A stretch of 64,000 nt of DNA from an uncultured Pelagibacteraceae bacterium (GCA_902529645.1 CABZXO010000001.1:124001-188000), one strand, 5' to 3'; counted from the stretch's first letter, positions 19,935 to 29,558 are shown. The notes: generated by a model not told the origin, from the sequence alone. Program-made: numbers and translations.

Positions 19935-21346
19935 TGCCTAAGAAAAAAAGTAAAAAAATTAAAAAAAATGGAAAAGGTGTTGGTGGGAAAGCAGATGTCC
20001 ACGCACACGAAGAAGGTAAAAGAAATAAAAGTTTGTTAGGACATAATGCTATCTTCACTCCTGAAGTAATAGACGACATTCATATAAAAGCTCAATTAGG
20101 AAGATACAGAATGCGTGGAATGGCATTAATGAAAAAAATTCCTACTTTTGATGATTTAGTTTTCTTACCTGGAACACTAACTAGGTTTGTAATTGAAGGT
20201 TATAGAGAGAAATGTGAAACAAAGACTGTAATAGGTCCTAGATGTGAAAATCCAATTGAGTTAGATATTCCAGTTTATATTACGGGAATGAGTTTTGGTG
20301 CTCTATCTTACGAAGCAAAAACTGCTTTAGCAAGAGGAGCAACTATGGCAGGTAGTGCTACATGTTCAGGTGAAGGTGGAATGATACCTGATGAAAGAAG
20401 ATATTCTGAAAAATGGTATTACCAATGTATTCAATCAAGATATGGTTTTAACCCACATCACGCACAATTGGCCGATGGTATTGAGGTATTTATTGGACAA
20501 GGTCAAAAAGTTGGAATGGGTGGACATTTAATGGGTCAAAAAGTTACTGACCAAGTTGCAGAGATGAGATCATTACCATCTGGTATTGACCAAAGATCTC
20601 CAGCTAGACACCCTGACTGGTTAGGTCCAGATGATTTAGCTTTAAAAGTAGAAGAGCTTAGACAATTAACAAAAAATAAAGTGCCAATACAATTAAAATT
20701 AGGTGCATCTAAAGTTTATGATGACGTGCGTATGGCTGCAAAATGCGATCCTGACTCTATTTACTTAGATGGAATGGAAGGTTCTACTGGAGCTGGTCCA
20801 CATATCGCTGCTGCAAACACTGGAATTCCAGGTATAGCTGCAATTAGAGAAGCGAGAAGAGCGATCGACGATGTTGGTAAAACTGGAAAAGTAACATTAA
20901 TTTATGCTGGTGGAGTAAGAGATGGTGCAGACATGGCTAAGGCTTTAGCTCTAGGAGCTGATGCAATCGCCATTGGTACTGGATCAATGATTGCATTGAA
21001 TTGTAATAAGGACATCCCAGAAGCTGACTTTGAAAAGGAGATGGGTGTAAAAGCAGGTGAATGTTATCACTGCCATACAGGACGTTGCCCAGTTGGTGTT
21101 GCTACTCAAGATCCTAAATTAAGAGCAAGATTAAACCCTGATGATGCAGCATTAAGAGTATATAATTATCTTCACTCAATGACTTTAGAGGCTCAGCTTC
21201 TAGCGAGAGCTTGTGGTAAAACTAATATTCATTCTTTAGAGCCAGAAGACTTAGCTGCTTTAACATCAGAAGCATCAGCATTAGCTAAAGTTCCACTGGC
21301 TGGAACTAACTACACTGTTGGTGTTGATAATTATCATAAAATATAG
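19934..21346 (+). CDS. mgsC: FMN-binding glutamate synthase-family protein, MgsC/GlxD-like
   Basis: TGMSFGALSYEAKTALARGA, CSGEGGMIPDER, LDGMEGSTGAGPHIAA, CYHCHTGRCPVGVATQDP. Confidence 0.93.
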   Translation: MPKKKSKKIKKNGKGVGGKADVHAHEEGKRNKSLLGHNAIFTPEVIDDIHIKAQLGRYRMRGMALMKKIPTFDDLVFLPGTLTRFVIEGYREKCETKTVIGPRCENPIELDIPVYITGMSFGALSYEAKTALARGATMAGSATCSGEGGMIPDERRYSEKWYYQCIQSRYGFNPHHAQLADGIEVFIGQGQKVGMGGHLMGQKVTDQVAEMRSLPSGIDQRSPARHPDWLGPDDLALKVEELRQLTKNKVPIQLKLGASKVYDDVRMAAKCDPDSIYLDGMEGSTGAGPHIAAANTGIPGIAAIREARRAIDDVGKTGKVTLIYAGGVRDGADMAKALALGADAIAIGTGSMIALNCNKDIPEADFEKEMGVKAGECYHCHTGRCPVGVATQDPKLRARLNPDDAALRVYNYLHSMTLEAQLLARACGKTNIHSLEPEDLAALTSEASALAKVPLAGTNYTVGVDNYHKI

Positions 21347-21354
21347 AAATAACT

Positions 21355-21765
21355 ATGCCAAAGAAAAAAAACAAAAAGGTATCAAAAGCAAAAGAGGTCA
21401 AAGGTCAACTAGGTAAAAAAAAGGAGACGGCTAGAGAAAAAATGATTGGTCAGTCTATTGGTTACAGATATGACGTTAACCTTTTGCCTGATTATAGCAA
21501 AATCACTCCTTTTCTAAAAAAATACATTGAGGCAATGGGATGGGATGATCTTAATTGGCTGGAGGATGTGCATATGGGTTATGAAGAGGATAGACCTGCA
21601 GTTTTCTGTAGAAATGCAAATGGTTGGGTTACTATTCCAAGTTCAATAAAGCTACCTAACAACCAACAAGATAGAGATATGATTGCAAGAGAACTTTTGG
21701 TTAAGTTTCAAATGTCTCCAAAACATCCCCTTGTTGATTTGAAAAAAGCTTACTTAAAGTTTTAA
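21355..21765 (+). CDS. Conserved hypothetical protein of the methylamine cluster
   Basis: 136 aa, Lys-rich N-terminus, starts 8 nt after mgsC; no recognised domain. Confidence 0.7.
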   Translation: MPKKKNKKVSKAKEVKGQLGKKKETAREKMIGQSIGYRYDVNLLPDYSKITPFLKKYIEAMGWDDLNWLEDVHMGYEEDRPAVFCRNANGWVTIPSSIKLPNNQQDRDMIARELLVKFQMSPKHPLVDLKKAYLKF

Positions 21766-21794
21766 TATTACAATCAACAGTTGATTATTTTTGT

Positions 21795-21823
21795 AAATCT
21801 AGTGTTCATAACTAGATTTTTTT
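21795..21823 (+). terminator. Intrinsic terminator
   Basis: aaatctagt-gttcata-actagattt followed by a T-run, downstream of the 21355-21765 gene. Confidence 0.75.
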
Positions 21824-21892
21824 GATCTCTTTATATTTGTAACGACTCATAAAATTTAATAGGCTTTAAATAAACAAATATGGAGAGAGAAT

Positions 21893-23293
21893 ATGACTGA
21901 TCAGTTAGGTGCTCTTACCACGATATTTACAGAATTTTACTACTGGACAACAGTAGTACTAATGTTTTTAATTCACGTTGGTTTCTGTATGTATGAGGTC
22001 GGAGCTTCAAGATACAAACACCATCAACATACTCTTATGAAAAACACAATGCTGATACCATTGGTAACAGTAACTTGGTTTTTGTTTGGTTGGTGGATTT
22101 ATTGGGCTTTTCCAACTGGACCTGGATTAGCTCCGTCAATAATGACAGAAAGTACAGGGCTTGTACTAGGTGGAGGATTTGGAGGAAATGATCTTGCTAA
22201 TCCTACAAATGCTCTTATGGCAATCAATCTTAACGACCATATAATGGGTGTGTTCTGGGCAGCATTCCTTTTATTTTCATGGACCGCAGCGTCTATAGTT
22301 TCTGGTGCAGTTATTGAAAGAATAACAACTTTTGCATTTGGAGTTTTAGCAATTGCAATAGGATCTGTTTTCTGGTCAATAGATGCGTCATGGGGATGGC
22401 ACTTTGATGGTTGGATGCTTAAAATCTTAGGTTATCATGATGCATATGCATCGGGTGTAATTCACGCCATTGCTGGTGGATTTGCTTTAGGTGTGCTTAT
22501 GGTATTAGGTCCAAGAATTGGAAAATTTTCATCAAGTGGTGAACCAAGAAACATTGGTCCAAGAAATCCTTGGCTAGTAACAATTGGATTGTTCTTAATT
22601 TACACTGGATTTTGGGGATTTTATGCGGCTTGTAACGTTCCAATATATGATCTTGGCCCAGAGTATGGAATGGAAGGAATATCATTCTGGACAGCAACTA
22701 ATATCTATTTAACACCCACTACTTTAAGTGGAATTACAATGAACTTTTTGATGTCATTGTCAGGAGGTTTATTAGCCGGATATGTTATTGCTAAAGGTGA
22801 TCCTTTCTGGACCTACTCAAGCGGACTAGCTGGCATTATATGTGCATCTGCAGGAAACGACTTATATCATCCCATTCAAGCATTAGTTATTGGTATGATC
22901 GGAGTTGTTATTGCTTACAAACTTCATTACTGGGTTGAACGAAAGTTCAAAATTGATGATGCTGTTGGAGCAGTAGCTGTACATGGTTATGCTGGTTTTG
23001 TAGGTCTTGTAATTTGTGGATTCGTCTTAAACGGTTATCCTTCATCTGGTTACAGTGTTGGAGCTATGTTTGATGGAACAACTTATGCAACAATTAATCC
23101 ATTAGGACAGTTTATTGGAGCAATAATAATGTTCTTTGTTTTAGGATTAATACCTGGCTATATCATCGCTAAAGTTCTTAATGGTATGGGTAAATTAAGA
23201 ATCCCGCGAGAAGTTGAAATAGCTGGACTTGACTATGAAATGATGGAAAGTGCTAAAGAAGATGAAAAAGCAGTTTCATCAGCAACCAGGTAA
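21893..23293 (+). CDS. amt: Ammonium transporter family protein (Amt), possibly ammonium/methylammonium
   Basis: Polytopic; HAIAGGFALGVLMVLGPR, DDAVGAVAVHGYAGFVGLV motifs with Amt-type His residues. Confidence 0.9.
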   Translation: MTDQLGALTTIFTEFYYWTTVVLMFLIHVGFCMYEVGASRYKHHQHTLMKNTMLIPLVTVTWFLFGWWIYWAFPTGPGLAPSIMTESTGLVLGGGFGGNDLANPTNALMAINLNDHIMGVFWAAFLLFSWTAASIVSGAVIERITTFAFGVLAIAIGSVFWSIDASWGWHFDGWMLKILGYHDAYASGVIHAIAGGFALGVLMVLGPRIGKFSSSGEPRNIGPRNPWLVTIGLFLIYTGFWGFYAACNVPIYDLGPEYGMEGISFWTATNIYLTPTTLSGITMNFLMSLSGGLLAGYVIAKGDPFWTYSSGLAGIICASAGNDLYHPIQALVIGMIGVVIAYKLHYWVERKFKIDDAVGAVAVHGYAGFVGLVICGFVLNGYPSSGYSVGAMFDGTTYATINPLGQFIGAIIMFFVLGLIPGYIIAKVLNGMGKLRIPREVEIAGLDYEMMESAKEDEKAVSSATR

Positions 23294-23304
23294 AGGAGAA
23301 AAAT

Positions 23305-23535
23305 ATGGCAACAGTATCAAACTGGATAGATCATCTTAATAAACCAGCTGAAGAAGTTGGCGGATCGGTTTATCCTGGGGCTGGATCTAGTGAATTTATA
23401 CTAGTTCTTGTGTTAATTGCTGTGTGGATAGGATGGACTGTAATTACAAGCAAATCTGAAAGTGATGAGCTGAACGCATTATCCAGAAAAAGACACAGTG
23501 CTAACGACCATAAAAGTAATATTACTGAATGGTAA
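23305..23535 (+). CDS. Small single-TM protein linked to amt
   Basis: 76-aa ORF 11 nt after amt with RBS aaaggag; one TM (EFILVLVLIAVWIGWTVI). Confidence 0.75.
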   Translation: MATVSNWIDHLNKPAEEVGGSVYPGAGSSEFILVLVLIAVWIGWTVITSKSESDELNALSRKRHSANDHKSNITEW

Positions 23536-23545
23536 AATAAAATTT

Positions 23546-23575
23546 GGGCGCTACAAAATTGTAGCGCCCTTTTTT
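23546..23575 (+). terminator. Intrinsic terminator after the amt unit
   Basis: gggcgctacaa-aa-ttgtagcgccc followed by tttttt. Confidence 0.92.
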
Positions 23576-23585
23576 AATGATTTAA

Positions 23586-23738
23586 ATGAGTGAAGACAAA
23601 AACGATCAACTAAGACCAAGCAAAATGAGAGGTGTAGCTTTTCCAAAAGCAAAGTATGGAGTAATGCTTGCAATTATCTTGATAATTGTAGTAAATTTTG
23701 TTTATTATAAAGAATCTATCTTTTCATTTTTCAAATAA
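23586..23738 (+). CDS. Small 50-aa single-TM protein, absent from the supplied ORF track
   Basis: ATG at 23586 to TAA at 23738: MSEDKNDQLRPSKMRGVAFPKAKYGVMLAIILIIVVNFVYYKESIFSFFK; sits between the terminator and the next GS gene. Confidence 0.6.
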   Translation: MSEDKNDQLRPSKMRGVAFPKAKYGVMLAIILIIVVNFVYYKESIFSFFK

Positions 23739-23740
23739 TT

Positions 23741-25081
23741 GTGGTAGCCTTAGAAATGGCTAAAAACTTGTTTAAAATAGCAAAACAAAAAAAAATAAAA
23801 TACTTCTTAATAAGTTTTGTTGATCTTTTTGGTGTGCTTAGATCAAAACTAGTTCCAGTTCATGCTATTAAAGAAATGCAAACTACTGGAGCAGGATTTG
23901 CTGGTTTTGCAGCATGGCTAGATATGTCTCCTGCAGATAGTGATATGTTTGGTATTCCAGACCCAGATAGTCTAATTCAATTACCTTGGAATAAAGAAGT
24001 AGGATGGCTTGCATCTGATTTATGGATGGACGGTAAACCTGTAGAAGCTTCCCCAAGAGTAATGTTAAAAAATCAAATAAAGAAATTAAAAAAACAAAAT
24101 TTAACAATGAAATCAGGCGTTGAATGTGAATACTTTTTAATCTCACAAGATGGAAACTCAATTGCAGATCCTAGAGACACCCAATCTAAACCTTGTTACG
24201 ACCAATCAGCGTTAATGAGACGATATGATTTAATTAAAGAGATTTGTGATTGCATGATTGAGATGGGATGGGGTCCTTATCAGAATGATCATGAGGACGC
24301 TAATGGTCAATTTGAGATGAATTGGGACTATGATGATTGTCTTAAAACGGCAGATAGACATACTTTTTTTAAATATATGGTAAAAACTATAGCTGAAAAA
24401 CATGGTTTAAGAGCAACCTTTATGCCTAAGCCATTTGAAAACCTGACAGGTAATGGCTGTCATGCCCATATATCAGTTTGGGATGGGAAAAAAAATAAAT
24501 TTTTAGACAAATCAGACAAACTTGGATTAAGTAAAATGGCTTATAATTTTTTAGGAGGGGTAATTAAAAATGCTTCTTCATTATCCGCTTTTTTTAATCC
24601 AACAATTAATAGCTATCGAAGAATTAATGCACCACCAACCAAGTCTGGAGCATCTTGGTCACCAAGTAGTATATCTTATACAGGAAATAACAGAACTCAT
24701 ATGATAAGAATTCCAGATCCTGGAAGGTTTGAATTAAGGTTGATGGATGGATCTGCAAACCCATATTTATTACAAGCAAGTGTGTTAGCAGCAGGGTTGA
24801 ATGGATTAAAATATAAAATCAATCCAGGTAAACCTTTAAATTGTAACATGTACACAGATTACAAGAAGTACCCTGACTTGCCGAAACTACCAAATGAATT
24901 AAAAGAGTCACTTGAGCTATTAAAAAATAATAAGGAAATGAATGTCGCTTTTGGAAAAAATACAATCAATAGTTATATAAAACTTAGAAAATCTGAAATT
25001 AATGAATTTGATAATAAAGAAAACTTCGATAAGTCCAAACCTGTAACTCATTGGGAAAGACAAAATACTTTAGACTGTTAA
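23741..25081 (+). CDS. Type III glutamine synthetase (GlnT) / GMAS-family protein
   Basis: IKYFLISFVDLFG, NDHEDANGQFEMNWDYDD, PKPFENLTGNGCHAHISVW, GTG or internal ATG (23756) start. Confidence 0.88.
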   Translation: MVALEMAKNLFKIAKQKKIKYFLISFVDLFGVLRSKLVPVHAIKEMQTTGAGFAGFAAWLDMSPADSDMFGIPDPDSLIQLPWNKEVGWLASDLWMDGKPVEASPRVMLKNQIKKLKKQNLTMKSGVECEYFLISQDGNSIADPRDTQSKPCYDQSALMRRYDLIKEICDCMIEMGWGPYQNDHEDANGQFEMNWDYDDCLKTADRHTFFKYMVKTIAEKHGLRATFMPKPFENLTGNGCHAHISVWDGKKNKFLDKSDKLGLSKMAYNFLGGVIKNASSLSAFFNPTINSYRRINAPPTKSGASWSPSSISYTGNNRTHMIRIPDPGRFELRLMDGSANPYLLQASVLAAGLNGLKYKINPGKPLNCNMYTDYKKYPDLPKLPNELKESLELLKNNKEMNVAFGKNTINSYIKLRKSEINEFDNKENFDKSKPVTHWERQNTLDC

Positions 25082-25082
25082 A

Positions 25083-26216
25083 GTGAGGAGTTTAAAAAAT
25101 ATTAAGAATTGGACACTTACAAAATCTTTAAAAAATAATAATTTTAGTTTTAAAAGAAATTATGTTTTAAGATTTGTCACTTCATTACAATTATCAAACG
25201 CTTTTAAATCAATTTCTAGTTGGAAAAATTATAAAGCAACTCCACTATTAAAACTTGATAAATTACAAAAAAATTTAAAACTAAATAATATTTTTTATAA
25301 GGATGAATCTAAAAGATTTCATTTAAAATCATTTAAAGCTTTGGGTGGGGCTTATGCTGTTGAAAAAATATCTAAAGGAAAAAAAAATATAATCATTTCC
25401 TCAGCAACTGCTGGGAACCATGGAAGATCTGTCGCGTGGGGTGCAAAAAGGTTGGGGTTAAAATGTAAAATCTTTGTTAGTCAATACGTTAGCAACACAA
25501 GAGTTAAAGAAATAAAAAAATTTGGTGCTGAAGTAATAAGAGTTAAAGGAGATTATGAAAATTCACTCAACAAGTGTAAGAAATTATCAAAAAAAAATAA
25601 TTGGAAAATTGTGCAAGATGTTTCAACAAAAGATTACAAACTAGTCCCTCAACTTACCATGGCAGGGTATTCCATAATGATTAGAGAAATTTCTAAACAA
25701 ACAAATCAATATATAACACATATTTTTTTACAAGCTGGTGTTGGTGGTATGGCTGCTGGTGTAGTTGCTGGTGTTGCAAAATATTTTAAAAGAATTCCAA
25801 AGATAATAATCGTTGAGCCTGATAGAGCTGATTGTGTTCTTCAAAGCTTAAAACACAATAAATTAAAAAAAATTAAAATTAAAAAGGAGAGCATCATGGG
25901 TGGTATGTCATGTAATGAAATGTCATATATTCCTTGGCAAATATTAAAAAAAGCAAGCAACTGTTGTGTGTCTGTAAGTGATCGAAATATTGCTAGAACT
26001 GTAGCGATGTTGAAAGACAAAAAACTTAGCAAAAATTCAATAATTGGTGGTGAGTGTTCCGCACCTGGAATTATAAGCCTGGTAGGCGTTTGTAATAATA
26101 TTAAGACTAAAAAACTTATAGAACTTAACGAAAATTCAAATGTTTTAGTAATAGGATGCGAAGGTAATGCAGATGTAAAACTTTACAAACAACTGCTATC
26201 TAAAGGCAGAAGATAA
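25083..26216 (+). CDS. PLP-dependent ammonia-lyase, diaminopropionate ammonia-lyase-like
   Basis: FHLKSFKALGGAYAV Schiff-base Lys motif, SATAGNHGRSVAWGA, QAGVGGMAAGVV; GTG start. Confidence 0.8.
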   Translation: MRSLKNIKNWTLTKSLKNNNFSFKRNYVLRFVTSLQLSNAFKSISSWKNYKATPLLKLDKLQKNLKLNNIFYKDESKRFHLKSFKALGGAYAVEKISKGKKNIIISSATAGNHGRSVAWGAKRLGLKCKIFVSQYVSNTRVKEIKKFGAEVIRVKGDYENSLNKCKKLSKKNNWKIVQDVSTKDYKLVPQLTMAGYSIMIREISKQTNQYITHIFLQAGVGGMAAGVVAGVAKYFKRIPKIIIVEPDRADCVLQSLKHNKLKKIKIKKESIMGGMSCNEMSYIPWQILKKASNCCVSVSDRNIARTVAMLKDKKLSKNSIIGGECSAPGIISLVGVCNNIKTKKLIELNENSNVLVIGCEGNADVKLYKQLLSKGRR

Positions 26217-26222
26217 ACTTAA

Positions 26223-27644
26223 ATGAAAAAAATTGCAATATTTTGGATTAGGGAAGATTTTAGAATTGAACATAATCCTGCACTATCTTTTGCAAGTCAA
26301 AATCACGATAATGTTATTGCATTATTTATTTATAATAAAACCGATTTTGATAATAAACGAGAAGCACAAAAATGGTGGCTATATAAATCTTTGGAGGAAT
26401 TTAAATCACAATTATTTAAATACAAAATTAATCTTCAAATATTAGAGGGAGACGAGCTCGAAGTATTATCAAAAATTAAAAAAAAAGATAATATTTCTGT
26501 TTATTGGAATAAAGTATATGAACCAGATGTAATTGCTAAAGGTAAAACAATAAGAGACGTTTTTATAAAAAATGAAGTTGAGTTCAAATATTTTAAAGGA
26601 AATATTCTTAATGAGTTTCAAGAAGTAACTAAAAATGATGGTACACCTTTTAAAGTATTCAGTCCATTCTGGAGAAATGCCGAAGAGAAATATCTTGGTC
26701 TACCGCCAAGTAAAAATTATGTAGTTAAAAAAAAGATTAAATTAATTTCTTTTTTTAAAAATAGTATTGAACCTAAAAATATTTTACCTAAAAAAAATTG
26801 GTATAAAAAATTTGAGAAATATTGGAAGGTTTCTGAAAATGAGTCGAAAAAAGTTCTTAAAAATTTAATTGAAAAAAAAATCAAAGATTATGGAACAGCT
26901 AGAGACTATCCTTCAATTGAAGGTACATCAAAAATATCTCCTTATATCAAACATGGTCAAATTCACGTAAGTACAATTTGGCAAAAGTGTAATCAGATTA
27001 AATCTAAAGGAATTGGTTATAGAAAATATATCAATGAATTAGGTTGGCGTGAATTTTCACATAGTTTAATTAATTATTTTCCTGAATTTTTGGAAGGCAA
27101 CTACAGAAAAGAGTTTGATAAATTTCCTTGGGTCAAAAACGAAAAGTTTTTAAAAGCATGGAAATCGGGAATAACAGGTTACCCTATTGTAGATGCTGGG
27201 ATGAGAGAACTATACGAAACTGGATGGATGCATAACAGAATTCGAATGGTGGTTGGTTCCTTTCTTGTTAAACATTTGAGAATTAATTGGACTGAAGGTG
27301 AAAAGCATTTTAGAAATTGTCTACTAGATTTTAATAAGGCAAATAATGTTGCTCAATGGCAATGGGTTGCTGGCTGTGGTGCAGATGCAGCACCTTATTT
27401 TAGAATATTCAATCCAATACTTCAGGGAGAAAAATTTGATAAAGAAGGCAATTATGTAAAAAAATGGGTTCCTGAACTTAAAAATGTACCAAAAAAATTT
27501 ATTCATAAACCATGGGAAATGGAATTAAAGTATCAAGAAGCTATAAAAACAATTATTGGCAAAGATTACCCGAACCCTATTGTTGTTCATGAAAAAGCTA
27601 GAGCTGCAGCTCTTGAAGCGTTTCAATCTTTGAAGAAAAAATAA
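26223..27644 (+). CDS. phrB: Deoxyribodipyrimidine photolyase/cryptochrome family
   Basis: IFWIREDFRIEHNPAL, ELGWREFSHSLINYFPEF, GYPIVDAGMRELYETGWMHNRIRMVVGSFLVKHL, NNVAQWQWVAGCGADAAPYFRIFNP. Confidence 0.96.
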   Translation: MKKIAIFWIREDFRIEHNPALSFASQNHDNVIALFIYNKTDFDNKREAQKWWLYKSLEEFKSQLFKYKINLQILEGDELEVLSKIKKKDNISVYWNKVYEPDVIAKGKTIRDVFIKNEVEFKYFKGNILNEFQEVTKNDGTPFKVFSPFWRNAEEKYLGLPPSKNYVVKKKIKLISFFKNSIEPKNILPKKNWYKKFEKYWKVSENESKKVLKNLIEKKIKDYGTARDYPSIEGTSKISPYIKHGQIHVSTIWQKCNQIKSKGIGYRKYINELGWREFSHSLINYFPEFLEGNYRKEFDKFPWVKNEKFLKAWKSGITGYPIVDAGMRELYETGWMHNRIRMVVGSFLVKHLRINWTEGEKHFRNCLLDFNKANNVAQWQWVAGCGADAAPYFRIFNPILQGEKFDKEGNYVKKWVPELKNVPKKFIHKPWEMELKYQEAIKTIIGKDYPNPIVVHEKARAAALEAFQSLKKK

Positions 27645-27652
27645 ATATAATT

Positions 27653-28072
27653 TTATTCTCCAACAAAATGATGAATTATAGTTCTTTTTTGAGTCTCTAA
27701 CCTGTGTTCAAATAAATATATGCCCTGCCAAGTTCCAAGCAACAATTCACTATCTTTCACACTTAGAGAAATTTGATTATTTGTTAAAGTAGATTTAATA
27801 TGTGCAGGCATATCATCTTTTCCCTCCGTACTATGAACATACAGTTTGTTATCCATAGGAGCTAATTTATCAAAATAATTTATTAGATCTGTTTGTACAT
27901 CTGGATCTGCATTTTCTTGTACAATTAAAGAGGCACTCGTGTGCTGAATACTTAAATTAAGAATACCATTTTTAAAGTTATTTTGACCAATCCAATTAAT
28001 TGTGTCATCAGTAAATTCATATAACTTTTGACCATTAGTCTTTATTTGAAGATTGTAAAATTCTTGTTTCAT
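27653..28072 (-). CDS. YjbQ/UPF0047 family protein
   Basis: NGILNLSIQHTSASLIVQENADPDVQTDL and LGTWQGIYLFEHR. Confidence 0.93.
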   Translation of the reverse strand: MKQEFYNLQIKTNGQKLYEFTDDTINWIGQNNFKNGILNLSIQHTSASLIVQENADPDVQTDLINYFDKLAPMDNKLYVHSTEGKDDMPAHIKSTLTNNQISLSVKDSELLLGTWQGIYLFEHRLETQKRTIIHHFVGE

Positions 28073-29130
28073 TAATTATACTCCTTCGATGTAAGCTCAT
28101 ACAAACGACTAATGGTTCGTTTAAATGGTTTTTTTAACAATCTTGAAGAGGTAAATTTATCTAAATTTATATCAGATGTAACTGCTAATGAAATATTTTT
28201 ATCATAAATTACATCTAACAAAGTGATAAAACGTTGTTGTTGATTTGAATTTACATCATTAAATTGAGGTATTTGATCTATTACCATAAATTTACAGTTT
28301 TTAACTATTTCTAAATAATCTTCCGCTCCTAAATTTTGATCACAAAGTTGATTAAAGTCACATCTAACAATTCCCTCATAAAAGTTTTCTATTTTAAATT
28401 CTCTTCCCCTAACATTAATTGTTATTGAAGATTGTTTTTTATCTTTTGTTATGGTTCTAAAGAATTTATTAATCTTAAAATTAGTTTCTTGATTAAGTGG
28501 AAAAAAATATCTTTGATTTTTATTATTATTAGATTTCCTATAATCATCCTCAATTTTTAATTCATACTCGATGGATTGATCTTCCATTATTTTTATAAAA
28601 GGTATAAATTGTTCACGTTGAAGACCTTCTTTATAAAGTTCTGAAATTTTAGTATTTGAAGTAAGAATAATTTTAATATCTTCTTTAAATATTTGTTCAA
28701 ATAGTTTTCCTAAAATCATTGCATCAACAATGTTTGTTACTTGGAACTCATCGAAATAAACTAATGAAGCTTTTGATTTTAAATTTTTAACAAATTGATT
28801 GATTACATTTTCTTCATTTTTTTCCTTTTGCTCATGAACAAAATCATGAAAACCTAACATAAATTCATTAAAATGCTTTTTTAATTTTTTTTCTTCAAGA
28901 TGATCATAAAAGAAGGTTAAAATCATTGTTTTACCAACCCCTACACCACCATATAAATAAAATCCTTTTTTAGTTTTTTTTTTGGAAAATAATTTTGAAA
29001 AAAATGATTTGTAATTCCTATTATGGTAATTTTCTAATTTTTTAATAACTTTGATTTGATCGGGATTAACTTCTAAATTTTGATTTTCACAATAAGATAT
29101 GAATTCTTTTTCAAATTTTTTTGGCATCAA
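28072..29130 (-). CDS. zapE: AFG1/ZapE-like ATPase
   Basis: GFYLYGGVGVGKTMILTFFYD, LVYFDEFQVTNIVDAMILGKLF, TSNTK. Confidence 0.92.
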   Translation of the reverse strand: MMPKKFEKEFISYCENQNLEVNPDQIKVIKKLENYHNRNYKSFFSKLFSKKKTKKGFYLYGGVGVGKTMILTFFYDHLEEKKLKKHFNEFMLGFHDFVHEQKEKNEENVINQFVKNLKSKASLVYFDEFQVTNIVDAMILGKLFEQIFKEDIKIILTSNTKISELYKEGLQREQFIPFIKIMEDQSIEYELKIEDDYRKSNNNKNQRYFFPLNQETNFKINKFFRTITKDKKQSSITINVRGREFKIENFYEGIVRCDFNQLCDQNLGAEDYLEIVKNCKFMVIDQIPQFNDVNSNQQQRFITLLDVIYDKNISLAVTSDINLDKFTSSRLLKKPFKRTISRLYELTSKEYN

Positions 29131-29558
29131 TTTTTTTTGGTTTTAAAGTCAATACCATACTCTGATCTTGGTCCTTTCCTCAGCCCAAATGGACCTGAGA
29201 TAAATAAAGTTAATGGTTTGGTTCCTGGTTCTAAATCTACTCTATGTAAATTATTCGCTGATCTAAAACCAATATACCCTGGTGGACGCCAAAACTTGCC
29301 TGTGCTTAATGTTTCCCAATAACCCCCTCTTAAAATTATGGTAATATAAGGGAATGTATGATTATGAACTCCTTCTCCATGATCATCTGCTAACATCTCA
29401 TGAATTAATATATTGAACGGAAACCATTTAGGACGGTGCCTAATCAAAACATAGTAACGGTTCATCCACGGTTTTGCCTCATTAAACTTTGGGTGAGAGG
29501 GACCTCTATCTAATACAACTTTTTTTCTGCCAATTTTTTCTAAGAATTTTAGGAACAT
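29127..29558 (-). CDS. Cupin-fold hypothetical protein
   Basis: DDHGEGVHNHTFPYITIILRGGYWE cupin-like metal motif, HRVDLEPG. Confidence 0.65.
   Translation of the reverse strand: MFLKFLEKIGRKKVVLDRGPSHPKFNEAKPWMNRYYVLIRHRPKWFPFNILIHEMLADDHGEGVHNHTFPYITIILRGGYWETLSTGKFWRPPGYIGFRSANNLHRVDLEPGTKPLTLFISGPFGLRKGPRSEYGIDFKTKKN

Noticed and set aside
21772-21786. aatcaac-a-gttgatt palindrome after the 136-aa gene
   Set aside because: Only 7-bp arms with 1-nt centre, directly before a better terminator; no second copy noticed, so not called an operator.
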